Positions 57,105-64,000 of a stretch of DNA of 64,000 nucleotides are shown one piece after another. The notes under the pieces were generated by a model. That model worked only from the letters and a program-made list of their open reading frames with translations. It did not search any database and was not told where the DNA came from. Origin of the DNA: Sciurus carolinensis. Lineage: Eukaryota; Chordata; Mammalia; Rodentia; Sciuridae. How positions within the stretch are numbered: the stretch's first letter is position 1; each line of letters starts with the position of its first letter. The DNA lies in assembly GCF_902686445.1 (NCBI RefSeq), contig NC_062214.1:47501454-47565453 (forward strand), given 5' to 3'. Position numbers and translations under genes: made by a program.

Positions 57105-58790
57105 TGCTGGATTAACTCAAAAGAAAGCTGGAAGAAATTGACAGAAGAAGGAGAAAACAAAGTGGATAAAGCAGAAAAGAAATAACCAAATGACAGGCCT
57201 TAAACCAATAATTCTGATTCTAATTCTGTTGAAAAGCACTTCTAAAACAGGTAAAACAGATCTTTGGAGAGGGACAGTGGAGTGGAGCTTGTCAGTAGAG
57301 CGGGATTGACTGGAGGGGAATCTGGGAAGCTTGCTAGTGGTGATGGAAAATTCCATGTCTTCACTGGAGTGATGATTATAGCAGTGAATATGTTGATCAA
57401 ACTTAACAAATTGTCCAGTTGGGATCAGTACTTTTTTCTGCACATCTTATTTCATTTGTTTTTCAAAAAGAGAATAGGAAAAATAAAAAGACTGGATCAG
57501 TGGGTGGGCCTTTTGCATGCTGCCTGGAGTTGCAGCCCCCATGAGTGAATAAGAGGATGGAAACCACATGCTGGTGATGGACAATCACAAAGGCAAAGGA
57601 CAACCAAGGGCAGTGGCAGCAACCCCAGTTTTTACCCCTCAGAACTTGTTGTCATGTGAGAAAATAAATAAATAAATAAATAAAAAATAAATAAAGCAAA
57701 GGTTAAGTAGCCTTCGTTATATGCATTATAAATATTAAAAGTTTATTTAACTTATGTTGACATAAGTGGAATAAAATATCTAACCTGACTGATATTCTTG
57801 TATTCCTCTAATAATCTTTTATAATGCATATCCTTTTTGCACAGCTTAGCCAAACCTTCTTATGAACCTCATTTCCCCAATAAACATTTTTTTATTAATA
57901 TTATTTTGGTTTGTTTTCTCATTTGTGAAGCTAATGCATCAGTTGATTCCAGCTCAATATGACTCCAAATTTTAAAATAATGAGGCCCAAATGATTCATC
58001 TTTTCCTTTACTCAAAAAGAATAAATAACTCATGATGAAGACCATTCAACATGTAATTAAAGTTAATGAACAGCATTTAATTTCAACCACAAACCCATTA
58101 ACCATCCAATCCAGTCCTTGCAAGCATCCAAGAAATAGAACCAGCATCTGGTCTCCTTTGTGCAATAGAAAAAAAAAAAAAATCTCTTAATGAAAAGGTC
58201 ATGACTTTATTGCTGATACTGGTTCCACTTCAAACTTGGCACCCACAGTCTCTGCCAGAAGCTTTTCCAAGGTTGTTTTTGCTTATAAAGCTTAATAACA
58301 AAAAAGGTTGTCTCCATAGTGAAGCATGTTTCCCTAAAGGTACCAGGCCTAGAGCCAAAGAGCAGGGCTTGACTATGGCTGTATCTATGAAGAGAATATG
58401 GAAGAGGCATGAAAGAAGAATCCAACACAGCACATTTAAAAAGTTAATACTCAGAATGGAGGAAAGAAAGTGGCAATGGAGCAGACAGGGGAGACCCTTC
58501 ATGATATATTTGATAATTTTGATAGAGTGCAACAAAATTAAAGGGTTCCATGATTCCTGTTTTGCTTTGGGAGGAGGTGCAGGGGAATTGGACATGGAAT
58601 CTCCACAATCACTAATGCTGAGCAGTGAACTTGAACAAGGAAAAACATATAGTTCAAGTCTAACTCTAGCCCACAATAGATTCATCCACTTCTTATGACC
58701 TCTGAAATAATAATATCCAACCCAATCATGTTCTACTCTTCCAGAAAAAATTCAGGTCACAGCTTGTAAACCTTTATTTTATTCACAATG
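57105..58790. other. Intergenic DNA, no gene seen
   Basis: Overlapping open frames of 165 codons (+, 58201-58698) and 151 codons (-, 58230-58685) have no recognisable domain, and each is interpretable as chance given the other. Possible further L1M 3' sequence near 57240-57430. A (AAAT)n microsatellite is at 57661-57697. Confidence 0.4.
57661..57697. repeat. (AAAT)n microsatellite
   Basis: Tetranucleotide array of about eight units with one interruption. Confidence 0.9.
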
Positions 58791-58794
58791 TTGC

Positions 58795-59225
58795 TAAATC
58801 AACTTTATTGAGGAATAATTTACATACAATTAGATGTTCCCATTTAACATTTATGTTTAATAAGTTTTGCAATTGCAAACACCTGTGTAACAAACACCCA
58901 ATCACCCACCATCCTGTAAAGCTTCTTCAAGGTCCTTTGCAGGTAGGTCTAACTCCTTCCACACATATACCTTCTATTAGCATAGGCTTGTTTTACCTGT
59001 TATAGAATTTCATAGAAATTGATTTATATAGTATCTGGTTTACTCTGTCCCTTTGTGTCTATCTTAACATTGCTTATGATATATAAAATACTTTCTGATT
59101 AGTGTCTACTTACCTGTTGATGGATATCTGGGCCATTTTCAGGCAGTCTATATAAATAAATTTACTGTGAATATTTGTGGTCAAAGACTACAAACATGGT
59201 TTCATGCATGTTAAATAACTATCTA
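58795..59225 (-). mobile_element. Old L1 (L1M type) 3' UTR fragment
   Basis: The phrases actttattgaggaataattt, gtaacaaacacccaatcacc and gttgatggatatctgggcca are in reversed L1M 3' order. Confidence 0.65.
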
Positions 59226-59247
59226 AGAGCTGAATCATTGGGTTCAG

Positions 59248-59370
59248 GAGGCTGAGTGTATAACTCAGTGGTAGAGTGAATGCTTAGCATGAATGAGACC
59301 TTGGTTCAGTTCTCCCCAGAACCAAAAAGAAAAAAAAAGAAAGAAAAGAAAGAAAGAAAAAGAAAAAGAA
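59248..59370 (+). mobile_element. ID-like SINE with A/G-rich tail
   Basis: The body reads ggctgagtgtataactcagt, ggtagagtgaatgcttagca and cttggttcagttctccccag, then an AAAGA-rich tail. Confidence 0.75.
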
Positions 59371-59894
59371 TTGCTGTGTTGCATGGTAGGATGCATTTAA
59401 TTGTTTAAGTAACTAATCACCTGTTTTTAAAGAGATTGCGTCATTTCCTATCAGCATGTATAGAAATTCCAGTTGAGAAGCAGCCTTTGATAGTCAGACA
59501 TGACCACAGGGCAATTTGCACATACCCACCCTTCTCCTCCACTACACACAAGCATTCTCTAAGGCAGAGTGGGGATGACCACACTGGGGTCAGTGGGGTG
59601 CATTTGGTGGGATCTGCTCTCAGATCAGTCAGATCAGGCAAGGCCCATCTCAAGGTTCACAGTGTTTCTGGGAATGGCAGAGAGTTTTTGAGAGTTCCAC
59701 CCCTGTTATGTGTATGTGTGTGTTTAGGGATGGAGGACATAGTATTTGAACATAAGACGTTGTTACCAAGTTGTGCTATGTACATATATGAATATACCAC
59801 AGTGAATTTCACCTTTATGTATATTTATAAAACACTAATTTTAAAAAATTATAAATAAATAGAAGGAAGACCAGTAGAGCAGAGGAAGGGGAAC

Positions 59895-60035
59895 AGGTGT
59901 GGGGAGGAAGGGAGGGAAAGAAGAAGTACTGGAGACCGAAGTGGAGCAAATTATACTCCATGCTTGTATGATTATGTCAAAATGAACTCTAATATTATGT
60001 ATAACTACAATTCACTAATAAAAATATTGAAAAGG
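59895..60035 (+). mobile_element. L1 3' UTR tail fragment
   Basis: The phrases gcttgtatgattatgtcaaa and actctaatattatgtataac, then attcactaataaaaat, match the shared L1 tail, preceded by G/A-rich 3' UTR sequence. Confidence 0.7.
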
Positions 60036-60039
60036 ACAT

Positions 60040-61545
60040 TGTTAAAAATACACATAGTGCTTAACACTCCACTTTTCCTGTTTTGAACAGACTGAGAGAC
60101 CAGCTTGTCCCCTAGCTCAGTTGACATTTTTTTAAATTGCCATTGTCAAAGTATCACTTTGACATTTTGCTGTGCTCTTGTCAAATTCCACCTGCCAGTG
60201 TCTGCCTTTGCCCCTGAAGACATCCCCCATGCGGAAGTCACTCTGACCACAAGCTGGTCATCTGGAAGTGCTAGGACTTATCCACCAGCACCAGCAGAGA
60301 GCAGCCCTCTCCCTGTAATGGATGGGAGCTGGGGTACTGATGTGAGGTGGTCCTCAGATGGGATGCCTCTGATGTACTGGCACTATTTACCAGTATTTTT
60401 GTAGTTACATCCCTATCACTATTCCATGTACTACCAAATCAGGTACATGTACCTGAATCCTTTTCTAAAGGTCAGTTTTCTGAGCACTGCGGTGAAGTGG
60501 AGGGCTGGAGACCAAATGGCCATGATGGCCCCTATTCAGGTGAGCAACAGTGAAGGCTCTAGTGTGAACAGTACCATGTACCCTAAGCCTGAGACAGAGA
60601 ACAGATAAGCAGCCTATTTGATGAGTATCAGGGTGGCAGGTGAAGGAAAGGAGGTCATGGACCACAGTGGGGTTTCAAATAGGAATCCCCCTGGCTGGGT
60701 GTTGTGTTGGCTCACTCTGCCTGCTACAATAGTTCAACCTCCCAGAGCAGTTATGCACTTTGCTTGAATTTATTGAACATCACTGTGTGCCAGTCCCTGG
60801 TCTAGATGCCTAGGACAAGTCAGAGACCAAATGACAGAAACATTCCCTGGTGGAGCTCACATTTTAGTGGATAAATATAGATAATAAATAATAAATCTTT
60901 ATAAATGGAACATACAACTAAACTATCTCAAATGCCTCTGTAATTTTAAGGACTTTGAATAAGTTAACTTCTCCCATTAAAAGGTAGACTTTTGAAAAAA
61001 AAAAAAGTGATATCAGGCATAGTTATTGACAACATAAATGTAAATTGACACCAGAAGGATGAAAATATTTTTTAAAATCTGACAAACTTCATGTGCCTCA
61101 AATGCAGTAGGATGAATCTCGACTATTAGTTTCAAAGTCAGGCAAAATACAATTTGAAGTGAAAGATTCAGTTATATTTCTAACTGGTAAAGGAAATAAT
61201 CTGTCAAATACATATCAGTTGTGTAAACCACACAGATTTAAAAAGAAGTCAAAACCAATAGAAGCACTAGGAACTCACAAAGCCCAATAATGGAGAGAGA
61301 TGTTAGCAAGTCCAGGAGGCCTGAACCACACGGGGCAGGCCTGGGATGGGCCTGGGACAAGCCCTGTAGAGACTGCACCTAAGACCCCAGAGTGGGATGG
61401 GAGATGGTAGTTTCTATAATGATGTAAAACATTTTGCTTGAGACATAATCTTTTGGGGAAAAGGAAGATCCTAGAAAAAAAAGGTAAAATTTACTTGTTT
61501 AGGCTGAGTTTATTTTCTCTACTATCTCCTCTTTTCTCTGCCATT
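60040..61545. other. Intergenic DNA, no gene seen
   Basis: No coding frame recognised. A short MIR/L2-like stretch may lie at 60765-60860 (tgtgtgccagtccctggtct). A-rich run at about 60995-61006. Confidence 0.4.
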
Positions 61546-61549
61546 TCAC

Positions 61550-61772
61550 AGCTGGGTGTGATAGCAAACACCTCTCATCCCAGCAACTTGGGAGGTTGAG
61601 GCAGGAGGATCACAAGTTTCTGAGGCCAACCTCAGTAACTTAGCAAGGCACTAAGCAACTTAATGAGACTCCATTTCAAAATAAAAAAATAAAAAGGACT
61701 GGGAATGTGTGGTTCAGTGCTAAAGCACCCCTGGGTTCAATCCCTGATACAAAAAAATAATTTAAATTTTTT
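61550..61772 (+). mobile_element. Chimeric B1+ID SINE
   Basis: The 7SL-derived left half (gctgggtgtgatagcaaaca, gggaggttgaggcaggagga) is joined through an A-rich linker to an ID right half (ggactgggaatgtgtggttc, cccctgggttcaatccctga). It ends in an A-rich tail. This structure is typical of squirrel-family genomes. Confidence 0.88.
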
Positions 61773-62099
61773 TTCATTATTTTCATAGAATATTTGTACA
61801 TGAAGGAGCTCAACAGGACAGAAGACTTAGGCTTAGCTTGAGGCTTTTTGATGCATAGGACAGAGAAAGGCCTGAATTAGGAGAGAAGCAATGGTTTGCA
61901 GGAACACGGGACAGGAGCACCAGGCAGAGTATTAGCCTTTAGCCAGGGTCCACAGAAAGAACTCATCTCTTCTCCAGTGTGGTCAGGATGCTACATGTGG
62001 CCATGAGGAAAGATGTTCCTTCATTAGCTCAAGCTAAAAGCTGAGTTGTGACCTGAGGACTTTCACCACAGCTGGATCATCCCCGCTCCCCTGTTTGTA

Positions 62100-62330
62100 T
62101 GGCTCTCTCTTTTTCTCTCTGTCTTCCTTCCGCCATCTGTCCCTCCTTCTCTCCCTCTCTCCTTCACTTCTTTTCTTTTTCTTCCATTCATTCTTTCTCT
62201 CCTCCTCCTCCATTTTTTCCTTCTTTTCTCCCTCTTTCCTTCTCATTCTCTTTCTCTCCCATTTATTCTCTTCCCTCCCTCCTTGACTTCCTTCCTTCCT
62301 TTTTCCTTCCTTCTATTTCTTCCTGCAACT
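62100..62330. repeat. Long polypyrimidine/polypurine tract
   Basis: About 220 bases that are almost entirely C and T on the plus strand, made of CTTT, CCTT and CTCC motifs. The serine/phenylalanine-rich and lysine/glutamate-rich open frames over it are compositional artefacts. Confidence 0.92.
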
Positions 62331-62334
62331 CAAT

Positions 62335-64000
62335 TGAATGCTATGGACCAATTCCAACCACAAGAGAAATATCAGCATCGAAGCCAATGATGATAAACCT
62401 CAACAAAATAAAACAAAAACTCAAATAAAATTCATCGAGGGCCCCCAACTTGTGATGAATTGCAGATATGAACACCCTGGAGACTCAGAAAGGGCCAGCA
62501 CTGTGCTGAGCAGCCCTGAGAGGTCCTCTGTCCATTCAAATTTCCCAGGAATGATTGCTGGTCTTGAGCATTATCAGAATTTCTCTCTTTTTGCCTCTTT
62601 CTTCACATTTTTACTGGTGACCTGCCCACTTTTTCCTCTGAAAAGGATCAGCCTGAGAACATAAGGAGACTGTGAAGGACAAACTCATTAGTTCTCTTCT
62701 TAAGCACCTGTAAATCAAAATAAAGTTCAGGGAAAGGCTGAACAGAGACTTTTTTGTACCAAGTTTGTTTTCTCTGCTACCTCTTTCTTTTTTTGCTGAA
62801 TGAATTTAAAAATTGACTGAACACTCGATATGATCATTGGATTCATGTCAAATGCCATGGAATGCACAAAATATCTGAGTTGCATAATTCAATCTACCTG
62901 TCATCTGATGACAATACAGATGTGCTTTACATTGTGCAGTGGACATAACTGTATAAGTTGTTTTTTTGGCAAATGAATCAAGTTTGAAAGATGTATCTAG
63001 CATTTGAGTAATTTTGCTTAGAAGATACATACCACAGTCACCAAGAGAAGTCACCATGAAAAGATGACATTTTTGCTCATGGACTTTTCCTAAACCAAGA
63101 AACAATGACTTCAGGTTTTTCATATGTAACAGATGTTGTAATTGTATGCCTTTCGAGGCCTGTGTTAGTGTGTATCTTGTGTGTTGTGTGTGTGCACGCA
63201 TGTGCATGCTGGGGGAGCAGCCATAGTTGATAAAGAAAGGTATAATTTTCCAATGTATTTTGTTTGCCACTACACTGCTCAAAGGATCAGCTTTATTTAA
63301 CCCTAAATAATGAATGTTTATTGCAAGTGTCCTGTGCCATTAGCATAACAAAGCAGACTACTTTATCCTACTTAAGCCCTGCTCTTTACCAAGTGCACAA
63401 TCTGAAAAGCAGGCAGGCTCAGAATCAATCGACCACCATCTGCTGTCCCCAACTTGGAATCACAGTGAGATTTATGCAGCCAAACAACCAAAGATCTGGT
63501 CTGCCTGCCTGTCCAATTAGTTAAATAAACTGAAAAGGCTTTGCTGACAAAGAAGTGATAAATGCTCCTATGATAATTATAGAATGGTGTTTTCACTTCA
63601 CACCAATTGGATGTATTTAATCCTGTACCCAGGCATCACTCATGCAATTAATAAGATGCAGGGAATTAAGAATGATGAAGGGGACCAGGATGTGTGGACA
63701 CCAGATTAGAATGCTAAATCTGGAAGCAGTTAGTCATGTTCTCAGCTGCCATGGACACTGGTCACACAGCACTGCTGCCCACTCTGCATCCCATGTCCCT
63801 GAGGGCTGTCCATTGTGAATTAAGGCCAGCATTCACTGATGTTATCATGAGAAAGTAGAGTCTTGTGCTTTGTGTCACCTCCTCATAGGTGAATGTGTGT
63901 AAACTGTTTGAAATGGGAGATGGGTAAATGGATTGAGAAAGCAAGTTATCCAATATTTTGATTTGTCATGAAATTAAATAAAACCAAGTTCATAACAAAT
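62335..64000. other. Right edge of window, no gene supported
   Basis: AT-rich sequence without a recognisable domain in any frame; the longest frame (62848-63282, minus, 144 codons) is family-less. Synteny places the 3' end of CD93 on minus somewhere near or beyond here. AATAAA hexamers on minus at about 63300 and 63335 are compatible with a 3' UTR end but are too common to be evidence. Confidence 0.35.

Noticed and set aside
58201..58698. 165-codon (+) and 151-codon (-) overlapping frames
   Set aside because: Both strands are open over the same bases and neither resembles a known protein; chance is more likely than a gene.
62034..62428. Lysine/glutamate-rich and serine/phenylalanine-rich small proteins
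   Set aside because: Both come from the polypyrimidine tract and reflect composition only.

Overview
The window is nuclear DNA from a mammal. It holds two complete single-exon protein genes in a gene-poor, repeat-rich setting. The repeats point to a squirrel-family rodent (Sciuridae): tRNA-derived ID elements, chimeric B1+ID elements, abundant MaLR LTRs of one characteristic rodent type, and L1 copies that share a short 3' tail. The species assignment is inference from repeat content. The gene order (SSTR4 on +, then THBD on -) matches the human chromosome 20p11.2 block FOXA2 - SSTR4 - THBD - CD93.

Layout. 1-7110: two nested L1 elements, an old near-complete copy on the minus strand interrupted by a 5'-inverted L1. 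7111-18300: intergenic DNA with DNA-transposon relics, MIRs, three MaLR LTRs, a young ID insertion and a B1+ID SINE. 18300-21035: the SSTR4 locus, with a GC-rich 5' region, an intact 385-codon intronless receptor gene and a poly(A) signal. About 100 bp beyond that signal lies an inverted, almost perfect copy of the last 103 bp of the gene's coding end. 21240-28650: intergenic. 28650-32700: THBD on the minus strand (576 codons, TATA box, GC-rich promoter), with a MaLR LTR inside or beside its 3' untranslated region. 32930-64000: about 31 kb with no gene I can support. It carries an ERVK-like LTR, several L1 fragments with resolvable nested insertions, more MaLR LTRs, ID and B1+ID SINEs and microsatellites. 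CD93 would be expected next to the right, but none of its coding sequence is visible.

The genes are not an operon. SSTR4 is a Gi-coupled somatostatin receptor. THBD is the endothelial thrombin receptor and protein C activation cofactor. Their adjacency is conserved synteny rather than functional coupling.

The most notable signals are: (1) the 103-bp inverted duplication of the SSTR4 3' coding end (two differences, one of which still pairs as G-U in RNA), able to form a long hairpin in any read-through transcript; (2) a 0.94-kb insertion at 50167-51105 with the structure R-U5...U3-R-poly(A) flanked by a 14-16 bp target duplication, best explained as an LTR-element RNA pasted in by L1 machinery; (3) the nested, twin-primed L1 at the left edge. 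I found no evidence of a novel protein system.
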